NCBI GenBank assembly: GCA_039545315.1
Contig: BCIM01000001.1
Span: forward strand, 1,139,464 to 1,203,463
DNA: 64,000 bases
Direction: 5' to 3'
Source of the DNA: Kondoa malvinella
Taxonomy: Eukaryota; Basidiomycota; Agaricostilbomycetes; Agaricostilbales; Kondoaceae
Shown: piece after piece, positions 19,789-31,780 of the stretch
Layout: each line of letters starts with the position of its first letter
Position numbering within the stretch: position 1 is the stretch's first letter
Translations under genes and position numbers: made by a program
Notes under the pieces: generated by a model
What the model was told of the DNA's origin: nothing
The model's input: only the letters and a program-made list of their open reading frames with translations
Databases searched by the model: none

Positions 19789-22629
19789 ATGTCTGTTTCG
19801 ATCAGCAAGCTATCCGTCGAAGCCTACACACCGACTAATGGCGAGGTGCTTGGAATCTCTCACGACTCTCCTCGACTCTCTTGGCGCTTCGAAGGTTCTG
19901 CAAAGGATTGGACTCAGCAGTTCTATGTTGTCAGTATCTCCGGGTCTCAGCGCAAAGCCCAATCTTTCTCTATCACTTCTTCCGACTCTCTCTTTGTCCC
20001 ATGGCCAGCTGAACCGCTAAAGCCTCGCGAAAGCGTTACTATTCGAGTCAAAGTCAAAGGTTCGGATGGGCAAGAAATTGAATCACCAAAACTTCAGGTC
20101 GAAAGAGCGCTACCTCCAGGCAATGCAAGCTGGCAAGCCAAAGTCGTCTCTTCCGACTACAACATCGAGGATGGCGGTCCCTTCCGAGTGCGCAAGATCT
20201 TCAGTCTCAATGCTGCCTCTCTTCGCGCCCCCGCTCGTTTGTACGCGACTGCTATGGGTCTGTACGAACTTGAGATTAACGGCAAGAAGGTTGGCGACCA
20301 GCTCTTCACTCCTGGCTGGCAAGCATACAAGTATCGTCAGCACTACCAGACCTACGATGTTTCTTCCCTGCTGAGAGAAGGTGAGAACGAGATCTCAAGC
20401 TGGGTGGCAGAAGGCTGGTATGGGACGCTCACCTGGATGCGAAAGAGATCTTATGGGTTGGACATCGGTTTGATGGCACAATTGGAGATTGATGGCAAAG
20501 TCGTCTTGGCTACCGACGAATCTTGGACTTGGAGCTTGGGCCAGATCACATCTTCCGGGTTGTATGAAGGTGAAGCGTGGGATATGACTTCGACTATCGA
20601 AGATTGGAAGCCTGTCCGTATCTTGTCCTCTCTTCCAGCTGGCGAGCTCGTCGCTCCAGAAGCACCTCCAGTCCGCGTGACCGAGATTATTCAAGGCGTC
20701 GATCTCATCACTACTCCTTCCGGCAAGCTCATGGTCGACTTTGGTCAGAATATCACTGGATGGGTTCGCATTGGCAAGCTACCGTCTATGCAAGGCACCA
20801 TCGCCTTGCAAACGGCAGAAGTGCTCGAGAGAGAAGAGCTCGGATCAAGACCTTTGCGCTCAGCGATCAACAGAGACACCATTAAGCTCAACAAGAACTC
20901 AGCCGGTCAGACCTGGGAGCCAAAGTTCACTTCGCATGGCTTCAGGTACTGTCTCGTGGAAAATTGGCCAAAGGTCAAAGCGTCGGATTTGTCCGCTATC
21001 GTCATTCACAGCGACATGGAACCCACGGGCAACTTCTCCTGCTCCCATCCGCTCGTTAGTCAATTACACAAGAATGTCGTCTGGAGCATGCGAGGTGAGT
21101 CAATTTGCTTGTTCTGAGATGGTTTACTGATCTGAGTCTAGACAACTTCCTCTCTGTTCCGACCGATTGTCCTCAACGAGATGAACGCATGGGATGGACT
21201 GGTGATATTCAAGTCTTTGCGCCAACTGCCAGTTATCTCTATGATTGTAACGGCATGCTACAAAACTGGCTCAGCGATTTGGCCGAAGAGCAGATGAAGA
21301 TGCACGATGGCATTCCTCATCTTGTCGTTCCTGATTCCCTCTCAGCTATTGGCTGGAAGGCTACACCTCAGGCCATCTGGTGCGATGTTTGCGTTTTGCT
21401 GCCGTGGGATCTCTACCAAAGCTATGGCGATAAAGCTGTTCTCGTCAAGCAGTGGGACAGTATGGTAGCCTGGTTAGATCGAGGAGTCAACCGAGACCCG
21501 AAGACTGGTCTTTGGCACCCGGACGAAGCTCAACTCGGCGATTGGCTTGATCCTATTGCGCCGCCCGAATTCGCAGGCAAAGCTCGAACCAACCCTACGT
21601 TTGTCGCCAACATCTACCTGATTCATACTACCAACATCATTGCTCAGGTCGCTAAAGTCATTGGTAACTCGGCAGATGCTGAGCGATACTCCAAGCAATC
21701 TGCAGACATGTTCAAGGCTTTCGAAGAAGAATACATTACCCCTAATGGTCGTCTCATGTCTGACTCAGTCACTGCCTACTCTTTGATGCTGAAGTTCGGT
21801 CTGATCGACGGGCTCCGACGGGAGAAGATGGCGGCTCGTTTGCGCAAAGTCGTCGCGGAAGAATTGTTCAGAGTCAGCACGGGCTTTGCTGGAACTCCGG
21901 CAGTCCTTCCAGCGTTAGCTGAAGGAGATTCCCTGTCTTCTGCCTATCGCATGCTTCAAGAGAAGTCTTGCCCAAGCTGGCTGTATCCGGTCAGTAAAGG
22001 GGCAACGACCGTGTGGGAGCGATGGGATAGCATGCTTGAGGACGGTACAATAAACCCAGGCGAGATGACAAGGTATGAAAGCTCAGCTCCAGTGAAATTC
22101 AATTTAATCTTGTTTGACAGCTTTAACCATTATGCACTTGGATCTGCGGTTCACTTCTTGCACAAGTACACAAGCGGTCTATCTCCTCTAGAGCCTGGCT
22201 GGTGAGTCTTCGAGGGCGATCATGATAGCATGCCTGAACATGGCTTTTTACAGGCGAAAGATTCTGGTTGCGCCTCAGCCTGGTGGAACACTCACCCATG
22301 CTGAGACGTATCACGTCAGCGGATATGGACGTATCGCCTGTGATTGGCAGATCGATGGCTCAAAACTCAAAGTTCAAGTTGAAATTCCGGCAAACTGCAG
22401 TGCGATCGTTAGACTGCCTGGAAATTCAGACGAAGAGATTGGCAGCGGAAGCTACAACTACTCAGTGCCCTGGAAGGCTGACGAAAGCTGGCCTCCAAAG
22501 GTCATTTGGCCAAAGGTAGTTCAACTGATGAAAGTGTCGAATTCCGCTGATGACGATGACAGCTCTGCAACGAGTTCCCGGAAGGACCGTGTTAGGGACA
22601 GCATGATGTCAAATGTAGGATCTGTTTAA
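19789..22629 (+). CDS. Alpha-L-rhamnosidase, glycoside hydrolase family 78
   Basis: Releases terminal alpha-L-rhamnose from glycosides with inversion. The ~915-residue protein has two introns (about 21095-21141 and 22203-22252). N-terminal beta-domains (PRLSWRF, YELEINGKKVGDQLFTPGW, AEGWYGTLTW, VDFGQNITGWVRI) precede the (alpha/alpha)6 catalytic barrel. The barrel has the acidic signature PTDCPQRDERMGWTGDIQVF, in which the general acid Glu is expected, then GDWLDPIAPP, and later GATTVWERWDS containing the candidate base. The C-terminal sandwich is on the last exon. The N-terminus (MSVSISKLSVEAYTP) shows no signal peptide or hydrophobic segment, so a cytoplasmic enzyme acting on imported rhamnosides is likely. 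Confidence 0.93.
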
Positions 22630-22939
22630 ATGCAAAGAACACGGTAGTAACCTCAATGCCCACTGTTTCGTTTGTGCCGACTGCTGCTTTGGCTTGCCCA
22701 GGAATTCTCTCGAGACTCCTTGATGCCGATCTACTTTGCTTAGCGTGTCCGCATCATCGGCACCGCCAATACACCGAGATTTTCTTGGTCCTGCAAGGTT
22801 TACCTGCTTCGGTGTGATTTGACTCCGTCCGAGCTACCATTGCAAGCGGAGATGTGTAGCTGGGCCCCTCCTGGCACAAGCCTATTCCCTCTTTTTCTGG
22901 AACACTTCTCTGCCTGACTTCAAGCGCCTTTTACTCAAC
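22630..22939. promoter_or_regulatory. Intergenic region upstream of the transporter with CGG/CCG triplets
   Basis: Between the GH78 stop and the transporter start. CGG at 22810-22812 faces CCG-T-CCG at 22825-22831. The block CCGTCCG is also present in the LRA1/LRA4 promoter (13599-13605). This is a weak candidate regulator site; otherwise nothing is recognised. Confidence 0.3.
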
Positions 22940-25416
22940 ATGGGGAAACTTTATACTGGAATGATGGCTGTCATCGTCGGCTCAGGCAAGGGCTACCTCT
23001 CTTGCATATAGTCCACAGTCTCACATCTTGACGCAGGCGGACTGCTATTCGGCTACGATCAAGTCAGTCTAGAGACGACATGGTTGATCAATTTGAACTG
23101 AATCCTCGTCTCAGGGCATTATCAGCTCTACGCTCGCTCAGACAGAGTGTAAGTACTTCTGGTTGCTCAAGTCGTTGCTCATGCGGTTGTTGATAGTCAT
23201 TGCAAAATTTGGCGCTACACCGTCAGAAGAAGGTGGTATAGTGTCTTCATTTTCCGGTATGCTCGCTGTCATGCAACTTTGTGTGAGGCTGACCGCTTGT
23301 GCTAGGTGGTGCTTTCTTCGGGGCCATTCTGGCAGGCTACCTAGCGGACAAGATTGGCCGAAAGCGTTCCTTGATGATCGGTGCCATCATCGGTAGGCTA
23401 TGCAACCCAATACACAGGTCAAACTAAGCATTACTTGTTACAGCTATTGCTGGCTGTGCCATCCAAACAGCTGCTGTCAACGTGGCCATGCTGATAGTCG
23501 GTCGTCTGATCGCTGGTGTCGCTTTGGGGGTAGGCCCTTTTCAGTCAGCTCACTCGAGCAGATGCTGAAAGTTTGCCTTAGATTCTGACTATGATCGTGC
23601 CTATGTACGGGGCTTCTCCTCACGCTTATTGCTGGCACTCAGACTTCAACTCAGGTACAACTCTGAAATCGCAGCACCTTCCAACAGAGGCATGCTCTCA
23701 GGCTTGTTGCAGCAGATGTTGTCCTTTGGATACGTTATTAGTAACGTCAGTCTTCAGTCTTGTATCTGGATCTCTTGCTGATGCGTCTTTGCAGTGGACA
23801 GGATATGGTGCCTCTTTCCTGACTGGCGACAAACAGTGGCGCCTTGGTCTCGGTCTGCAGCTTGTCTGGGCTAGTCTTTTCCTCGTTGGCCTCTTCTTTG
23901 TACCCTATTCACCTAGGCGAGTCAAGAGAAGTTGCAACTTCGCTGTCTGACCGAAATTTTTAGGTGGCTCGCTGGAAAAGGCCGACACGAAGAAGGTCGT
24001 GCAGTACTGCACAAATTACATTTCAATGGATCGAACGAAGAGTGGCTTGAAGCTGAATACGCAGAGATTGCAAGGACCACTGAATGGGAAAAGGCAAACA
24101 AGACTTCAAACATCATGGACCTTGTCAAGACCCCCGCTATGCGGAGAAGGACAGCCACAGCTCTAGGTATACAGGTGCGCCTTCAGCCTCTTCATTAGTG
24201 GCTACGGATCGCTCATTTTGTCTAGTTTATGACGTTTGTCTTCACTTTTTTTGCTTTTTTTCATCCCTGATCGATGGAAACATCAGCCAAATGACTGGAA
24301 TCAATATTATAAACTATTACGGACCCCAACTCTATGCCACCCTCGGTTTCAGTGACCAGGACACTTTACTGATCAATGGTCTCTGTAAGTTCGGAGTTTT
24401 TGAGAGTTTTTTCTCATGTTTTCCCCCCAAGGCAAAAGCTGACGGAATGACAGATGGTATCATCGGTCCTATCGTGTGTGCAGTAGCACTGCTGTTCCTG
24501 GTTGATCGATTTGGACGCAAGCCGCTTTTGCTCGTTGGCACTGTCATTTGCTGTATCGCCATGGCCACTGAAGCAGCTATTCAAAATTACTACCCGGCCG
24601 ACTCTACCAATGATGCTGCACACCGCGCTGGTGTTGCTATGATCGCAATCTTCAGCGTAGGCTTCAGTTTCTCCTACGGCCCAATTTCTTGGATTTACGC
24701 GTCCGAAGGTGGGCTTCAGTTCCTCCTACGGCCCAATCTCTTGAATTCATGCGTCCGAAGTCTTCCCGAACCGTATCAGACACATCGGTGTGGCCGCATC
24801 TGTAAGCTACAACGATCTGTTATCGTACTATACTAAAGCGCTGCATTAGACTTGCTCATCATGGGCTGCCAATGTTCGTAAGTTGGCCTTCGTTCCGGGA
24901 TTTTTTTTCCGCCTTTCTCATATTTCCGATCATCAGTCTTTGGCCAGACTGGCTCTCTGGGCATCAACAATGTATGTCGTGCACAGTGATCTGTAGGCGC
25001 GGAGCTCATGATTCTCTAGCTTGGCTGGTCGTACTATCTAGCCTTCGTAAGCATACGATTCTAGCGTAGTGATGCCTTCTCTGACATATTGGTAAAGGTG
25101 GTCTTCAACATCTTCAATTTCGTAGTCATTCTGCTGTTCTGTCGGTCTCGTTTTCCAACGTCGTATTCTTTCAATTGATTAGGCCTTCACTTATACCTCT
25201 AGTCCCCGAAACAAGTAAGTCCATAGCAGTGAAGCTGATCTTAGATCCGCTTACTGATGTCTTTCCTCAGAGCGAGTGTCATTGGAAGCTATCGCAAAGC
25301 TCTTTGGCGACGACGAGCTCTCTCACGACCCAGCAGTCGATGCTGGCAACAAGGTCGAGGATGGAAAGGCTGGAGAAGGATACATCGACAACAGCGCCGG
25401 CTACAACAAGGCTTGA
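22940..25416 (+). CDS. MFS sugar transporter of the rhamnose cluster
   Basis: A 12-helix plasma-membrane sugar porter split by many introns. Landmarks in order: GGLLFGYDQG-type first helix (split), GAFFGAILAGYLADKIGRKRS, the second-domain start GINIINYYGPQLYATLGFS, FLVDRFGRKPLLLVGT, then GPISWIYASE joined to VFPNRIRHIGVAAS. After the last helix comes a soluble tail ending IDNSAGYNKA. The short exon at the PESPR position reads LFFVPYSPR. Tandem copies of a 52-bp segment at 24657-24760 need the second copy to be removed as an intron to keep the frame. Proximity to GH78, LRA3 and LRA1/4 suggests uptake of L-rhamnose or rhamnosides; the substrate cannot be read from sequence. Confidence 0.88.
24657..24760 (+). 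repeat. 52-bp tandem duplication forming exon + intron
   Basis: Copy 1 (24657-24708) encodes VGFSFSYGPISWIYASE. Copy 2 (24709-24760) differs at six of 52 positions, begins GTGGGC and ends CCGAAG. Splicing copy 2 out restores the MFS motif YASE-VFPNRIRHIG. If copy 2 were instead kept as exon in the original phase it would hit a TGA. Confidence 0.9.
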
Positions 25417-25584
25417 TGTCGGCCTCGGTGAATAATTGTAATTATAATTTCCAGTCGAATGCATATGTGACTGTCGTGTGGAACACTGCGTCGCCCGAGT
25501 CTCGAACAGACTTAAATTGTCCATTAAGTTGTCTTCGAGTCTTCAATAGACTCGGATGGTCCATATCATTGTCCAGACTCGCCA

Positions 25585-27017
25585 TCACTTATAGATCAAC
25601 TTGATAGCCTCTTCCACTGTCGTCGGATGCCAATCCGCAAACAGATCATTCCCATCTTCAATCTTTTCATGCGCCGAAGCCTTTTCTTCTCCAGTAGCTT
25701 GATTCATCCTTACTTGATCCAAAAAAGTATTCGGACTCGGACTTGCTCTAATGAGCCTCGCCTTTGTACAGACGTAGAAGCACTCACTCCTGCTGCACCC
25801 TTCTCCGCACATCCTCTATGCTCTCACTTTTCACTTGAAGCTTCTTGTTACCCGTCTGCTCCAATATCTGCTTGATCTCATTCATGCTCTTCAGGTCACC
25901 CGTAATCTGGAACGAGCGGTTCTTCAACTCGTCATCCTCCGCTCTCGTAAGTATATGCGCCAAGAACCTCGCCGCTTTTCACCCGTCCCACAAATCAGAA
26001 ACCAAACATCTGACAGATAGAAATAGACAGAAACTGACTGTCTACTCGAGTAGTCCAACGAATCTTCTTATCCCCATCACCGACAATATAAATCTCACTA
26101 CCGTCCATGTCGAAGAAAGCGCTGGTTTTACTGAAAAGGACGTCGGAGAAATTACCGCTGTAGAGAAAGAAGTAGGGTTGTTGGAGTTCATGGATCAGGT
26201 TGTGCAGGGCGTGCTTTGTTGCGAATGCTGAGCCGGGTATGGGTGAAGTTAAGGGGTCATCGAAATCTCTGTTAGCGGAGCGAGCATTAGTGATTGCGCA
26301 TCAGGAGATGGACGCAGCAGCCTAGGCAGCGAGGTAAGAAGGAGCTTACGAAGGTATAAACAGCTTCACGCTGGATACACTATTAGCTCAAGTCGTACAG
26401 AATGCCAAGAAAGACTTACCCAACTGCTTTCGCCGCTCGAAGAAGGTTTTGCTGAGGTTGCGCAAGACCAGATCCGCCCTGTCATATCGCCAACGTCTCG
26501 GTCAATGCATCCAAGTAGACATCCGTGATACGGACCAGACATGAGATGACTACGTCCATGTCGCTCAACGCAGCCATGAGACTATTCGGATCTGCAAGGT
26601 GAGAACATTGGCGTCAGCTTACGCTTGAGCGAGGCCTTCATCTCACCTTCGTAATTGACAGCTCTTCTCTCCGCTGCAGCAGGTACGTCGTTCTCGTCCT
26701 CCTGATCGCTCCTCTTGCGTGAAATGCATACGAGTCTCTTGATCATAGCAGGCTATCGTTCCGGGTTCCTATTAGCTGTGTAAAGCAACAGACAGTTCGC
26801 GGAACTGACCTCCTTGAGTAAATCAACTACGTCACGTCATGTAAATCCTGCCACTCCCGAAAGCAGAGAGGGGAGAGAAGCTCACCCATCACTTGATAGG
26901 CCAGCTCTCCTGAGCCTGCTACAGCTATTCTGTGAAATTGTCCAATATGTTTTGGCGCTGGGTTCAACGCCTTTCAGAAATATGCACCATCTCGGACTTG
27001 CTGAACTCACGCGACAT
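25585..27017 (-). CDS. NmrA-like NAD(P)-binding protein (isoflavone-reductase type)
   Basis: An atypical short-chain dehydrogenase fold. With the first intron removed the protein starts MSRIAVAGSGELAYQVM, where the usual GxTGxxG dinucleotide loop appears as AGSGELA. Later blocks are DPNSLMAALSDMDVVISCL, the LAQPQQNLLRAAKAVGV-like helix and KLFIPSDF, consistent with NmrA/PCBER proteins. The C-terminal exon ends DWHPTTVEEAIKLIYK. Six or more small introns make individual exons uncertain. NmrA-like proteins range from redox-sensing regulators to reductases, and no catalytic Lys is obvious here. It is divergent from PEX19 (116 bp), so it borders but probably is not part of the rhamnose cluster. 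Confidence 0.75.
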
Positions 27018-27133
27018 GCTGGCCTATACTCTGCTGCTGCTCCGAGAGGTACGCTGCTGAGGGGTGACAGCTGTAAAGTCACGTAAGTATCTGGCTGTCT
27101 CTCTTCGACCGACAACGACGATCTCTCCAAAAC

Positions 27134-28272
27134 ATGAGCAAAGGCACCTATAAAGCGACAGTAGACGAAGATGTGGATGATCTGGACGATGTCTTGTCTG
27201 AATTCTCCAAGCCTGCGCCGGCCTCAACGAGCAAAGCATCGCAACAACAGCAACAACAGACGCAGGATGAACCTGAAATGGATCAGGCTTTCCTTGCCGA
27301 ACTGAGCAAGAATATGGAGAGTCTGTTCAGCAAGAACCTGGCAGGTGGTCCAGAAGATGGTGGTCCAGGGGACATGAAGGCTTTCTTGGAAGCAATGATG
27401 CTTGAATCTGCAAGTGACGAGGCTGGCGGTCAAGTTAGCCAGGAAGAGGTAGACAAGGCCATGAAGGACTTGGATGCACAGCTAGGCAAGACTGCTCAGC
27501 CTAAAGAAAAGGGGAAGGCGTCAACTTCAGCTGCTGGGTTTCAGGAAGCGATTAGACAAAGTATGGACAAAGTGAACGCTTCGGATGCATCTGCCAGAGT
27601 GGGTGCTGCTTTACGATTGCTCCTGAGCATTCATGACCATGTCTCTCACAGGCGCAAATGAACTCTTCAGCAAATGCAGATCCACTAGCAGCATTACTAG
27701 CTAACCTGGAGAACGGTCTATCCGATGATCCAAACCTTCAAAACGTCCTAGATCAAATGATGTCCACCATCATGTCCAGAGAACTCCTCTACGAACCAAT
27801 CAAAGACTTAAACGAAAAGGTATACTCTTGTTTCCATGTCCTCTTTCTTATACTAAATCATTTCTAGTTCCCCGCTTACCTGGAGGAACACTCCTCTGAT
27901 CTACCTGAAGCCGATCTAGAGAGGTACAAGAAACAGTATTCTATCATTCAGAAGATTAGCGCAAAGTTCGAAGACCCGGATTATGATGAAAGCAATACTG
28001 AACAATCTGCGGAATTGGTTACCCTGATGCAGGAGGTGCGTCTTCAGTCTTTTCACATCAGTCTGTACTGATTAAGATGTATGGTCGACGTACAGATGCA
28101 AGGATGTGGAGATCGTCAGTCCCTCAGACTCGCTTTTAGTATAACACTGATGGCTGTATTGGGGATGACAGCGCCCAAAGAACTCATGGGAGACTTACCG
28201 GCTATGCCTTTCGGATCAGATGGATTACCGGCTATGCCACCTGGTGGAATGGGCGATTGTCCGCAGCAGTAG
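27134..28272 (+). CDS. PEX19: Peroxisomal membrane protein receptor/chaperone Pex19
   Basis: Cytosolic shuttle that binds peroxisomal membrane proteins and docks on Pex3. The acidic N-terminus (DVDDLDDVLSEF) carries the Pex3-binding helix region, followed by FLAELSKNMESLFSKNL. The helical cargo-binding domain contains AGFQEAIRQSMDKV, DPNLQNVLDQMMSTIMSREL and LYEPIKDLNEKFPAYL. Four introns are evident. The last exon reads PPKELMGDLPAMPF and the protein ends CPQQ, a CaaX farnesylation box close to the yeast CKQQ. Confidence 0.93.
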
Positions 28273-28383
28273 TGTTGAAAAGAAGCAAAGGTTGTAATAT
28301 ATGCATTGTACAGTTCCGCCATTCACATCCTCGGAGCTTTTCCGCGTTGGGACCAGCCCTACTGATCCGTTGAATCGAGCTAA

Positions 28384-31350
28384 TCATATTGCTCGAGATG
28401 CAATCTTGGGTTCCGCCTGAAATCTCCTTGCTGTGATGATTACCATCAGCTGCATGTCTGATAGTTGGAAGAAGAGCATACAAAGACTCGATCGGGTCTT
28501 GTAGCCTTACTAACGACTTCCGTAAGCTGATCAGCGACGGCAGCAGGTCCACAATATCCGATCTTTGCACTCTTGCGTGAGACAGTTATGGAGAAAGAAG
28601 ACAAAGAGCTCACAATGACATGATCTGTTTTTGCGCTAGACATGATGGCCCCTTCTACCAATTCAGCCAGATCGAAATGTCCGCCATAGACTTCCAGCGG
28701 AGTAGGCGCTTTGAAAGGCGCTTTGACGGTGAGATTCTTGTTCGCTCGCTGTCTGCCTTTCAGTCAAGTAGTACAAAGGCAGCAGAAGACGTACAGCTTG
28801 ACGATGGTTCGGTTTGTGTAGTTTGTGCCCTTCTTCATGCTTGTCGTCGATACGCTTCTGTTGCTCGTGATGACGGTGGTTCGAAGGAGGAGGGTATGCC
28901 TGACTTTGAGGATAAGAAATAGATGGCTTCTTGTTGTGCAAAGAGCGAGCTGGAGCGGAATGACTGAGCTTCTTTGGCGAGCGCGGACTTGATTGCTTCG
29001 GCGAATCAGCGCTAGGCGGAACATGACTAGGATCACGAGAGTGCTGATGAGCCTGCCGAGGCGACTTTGGGCTCTTGGGTGGCTCTTTCGGACTTTTGGG
29101 TGAATGAATAGGAGAGAAAGCAGCTGGAGGCGGTCGGATACGTGAGAAGGACATCATGTCTTGCTCTGCGTCCCGTTCTCTGATCGCATTCATGTTGAGG
29201 GACATTTTCTCCGTGATGTGTCGTCGTGTTGTCATAGCATCCGACGAGTCGAGATCCTTTCCAGAGACATAGATCCTGATTCTGAGCAGACCAGGTGGAG
29301 CGAGGGCGATTGCTTCTTCTAGCTTCCCGTATAGCCAGGCAATGTTCGACAGCTCCTTGATCGCCCAGACGAAAAGTATCCTCTGAGTACAGACGGCCAG
29401 CTTCTTGGAACCGAAAGCCATAGCACGAGCGCGTCGAACAAGCTCGAGCATGATAGCAAGGGTAAAGCTTATGCCAGAGCCGCCTGCTACCAGAATGACT
29501 GTCTCTGCATCTTCACCTAGAAGAAGTAATGAGCCGCACGAATCTCTCAGCAAGTTTGGCTTACCTAGCAAGCGCGTCGGTCCAAAAGGGCCTTCAGTCC
29601 ACTAGAAACGATCTGTCAGGAGTGCTTTTAAGCCAGAACCCATGGACTGACTGCATAGATCTCACTTTATAAGGTGAATCGAGCATCAGCATTCCACCTC
29701 AAATCAATATAGAGCAGACATACTGTGCAGGATAATCACTCTCCAGGAAAGGCTTCAGCTCTTGACCATTCGGCAGCAGATCTAAAGAGCGCGAGCCATC
29801 TGCAACAGAGTACAGCCGCCGAGTCAAACCACCTTGTACGCGAATGATGAATTCGTGATACATGTCGCGTGGTCTTCGATTGTCCAGCTGCGTGAGAGGT
29901 CTCGAGATAGAAGCCAAGGTAAATGGATGACCGCCCGATGCCAGTAGCTGATTACAGGTCAGACATGTTTTCAGTCTGTCAAACCACATGCAGGCTGATG
30001 TTCGAGCGTTAGTACAGTAGCAGTTGCGAGCACGTGTCTACTCACAAGATGCAGATAGCAGTGTGCTCCTGCCGTCCAGGTCATGCGCGTCCGTACAGCT
30101 GAACACATTGATGATCAGCCTTGATCGACAAGCAAAACAGATGGTACTCACTAACCCTCATAGTGTCCTCGGTCAACGCTTCAACCCAAGCACACCGTTT
30201 CCGCTCGTTCCGTGCGAAACCCTTGATGCCAAAATAGAACCAGATCCGGAGTGCTCTCCAAAGGCGATCTGCAAGATCTATGTTGACACATATCAGTACA
30301 AGCACTGAATGAGTTGTACTTGGGACTGACATAGACCAATTGCGACGTATATGTATCTGGCCAGCGCTGGAAAGTGTTTGACGAGGCAAGGTAGCATTAC
30401 CAGCACAGAGACTGAGAGCTTGAGCTTGAGCATACTGAACGTGGGCAAAGCTCACTTGCATGGAGAAAGATGAAAGCTGAAAACCATCGTGTCCGAAACC
30501 ACCTTGCTCCCGTAAAATTGAGGATGAGCAGACAGAAAGTGGCAGCGACACCCCAATAGACAATCTCGAACCAGTTCTCTTTCACGCCAATCGGGTTTGT
30601 TGCAGGCAGACCTCGCCCGCCCGCATTGACTTTGGGAAGGTCGACAATGAATCGACCGATAGTGTGAATGATTGCTAGCACCAAGACGAAACGCCCTGCC
30701 CAGCGATGGTAGATGATAAGAGTTTCTGCTCGTCCGACCTGTGTGAGAATATGGACTATGCCAATGGAAAGACGCACCTGGCGAGCTTGATGTCACCAAG
30801 GTCAACAGGTTGTTCTTGCCGGCCAAGCCCACAATGAGTGGCATCATAGCATATGCAGTCCTCGCAGTATGATGGGCCACACTGTGTACGTATTTGCCAG
30901 GCTTGTGATGATAAGGCTCAGCCAAACTTACGAGTCGAGATTCAGATGGAACCCTACAGAAATGACTGAGCAGAAGATGAAGACTGTAGCGAGGACTAGG
31001 GCTTGTCCCAGGTTAGTGATATGCAGTCTTCGCAAGAATGCGTATTTCTTCCTGCTTTCGCGCCGGAGGAGCCCCTGGACAGTTTGAAAGAGGCAAGAGA
31101 GTGCGCCATGCCCGCTGTTTGCGCGCTTTGTTGGCACAAAGAAGAGGAGATATCCTGCACGATGAGATGCCTTTCGCACGCGTATGAATGCGAGGAGTCT
31201 TTGGAAGACGTCGAGCGCGACGGTGGTGCCAATCACCGATGTGAGACCTATCCAGATGTACTTGGGCACTTCCGTATTGCTGTACAGGATTCAGGCAATG
31301 CTAAGAGACACTGTAGCCGAGACGAACTACTGCACATCCGGGAACGACAT
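28384..31350 (-). CDS. Ferric reductase, paralogue 1 (FRE/NOX superfamily)
   Basis: Plasma-membrane flavocytochrome that reduces extracellular Fe3+ (or Cu2+) before uptake. The start MSFPDVHNTEVPKYIWIGL at 31350 is inferred by joining a 20-nt coding piece through a phase-fitting intron, matching the exon layout of paralogue 2. The bis-heme membrane domain has HHTARTAYAMMPLIVGL and HRWAGRFVLVLAIIHTIGR. The FAD domain has GGHPFTLASI, and the NADPH domain VILVAGGSGISFTLAIMLEL. It differs from its neighbour by a long Ser/Pro/Lys-rich insert (repeated SPKSP/PKSP motifs). The C-terminus contains GYCGPAAVADQLTEVVSKAT; the final exon (stop near 28384) is tentative. Confidence 0.88.
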
Positions 31351-31780
31351 TGCGGACAAGAGAACAGATTGGTATCGTGCGGAAGAGCCAGAACATCATA
31401 CTGATACAGTAGGAGCGAGACTAGTGAGCGAAGATGCCATCCAGCCCATCGCATACATGCGATTCAACACGAGAGACAGTCACTGGCTCGAAAATCCCTT
31501 TGTCGCAAGTGGATTTGCAAGAAGCATGACTCTGTATTCATTCTCGTGATCGTCCTGCTTGACGACGAGCGCTGTCCACGCATTCTTCCATCTGCTGGTG
31601 ACTGTCTTCGTCTGATGGTTTTCGGTCGGAATTCTTTAGGACTCGCTCAATCGGCAATGCTGTCTGCCAAGTCACGGACGTTCTAGGTCTGCGAGAGAAA
31701 CGACTCTTGCTATTCACGGCATCGGCAAGCTTGATGTTACAGAACAACCCGACAATCAGATCAAACAGCACATCATCCAC
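31351..31780. other. Intergenic between the two ferric reductases
   Basis: This 430-bp region upstream of paralogue 1 and downstream of paralogue 2 presumably holds the promoter of paralogue 1. Short open frames here show no family resemblance. Confidence 0.4.
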
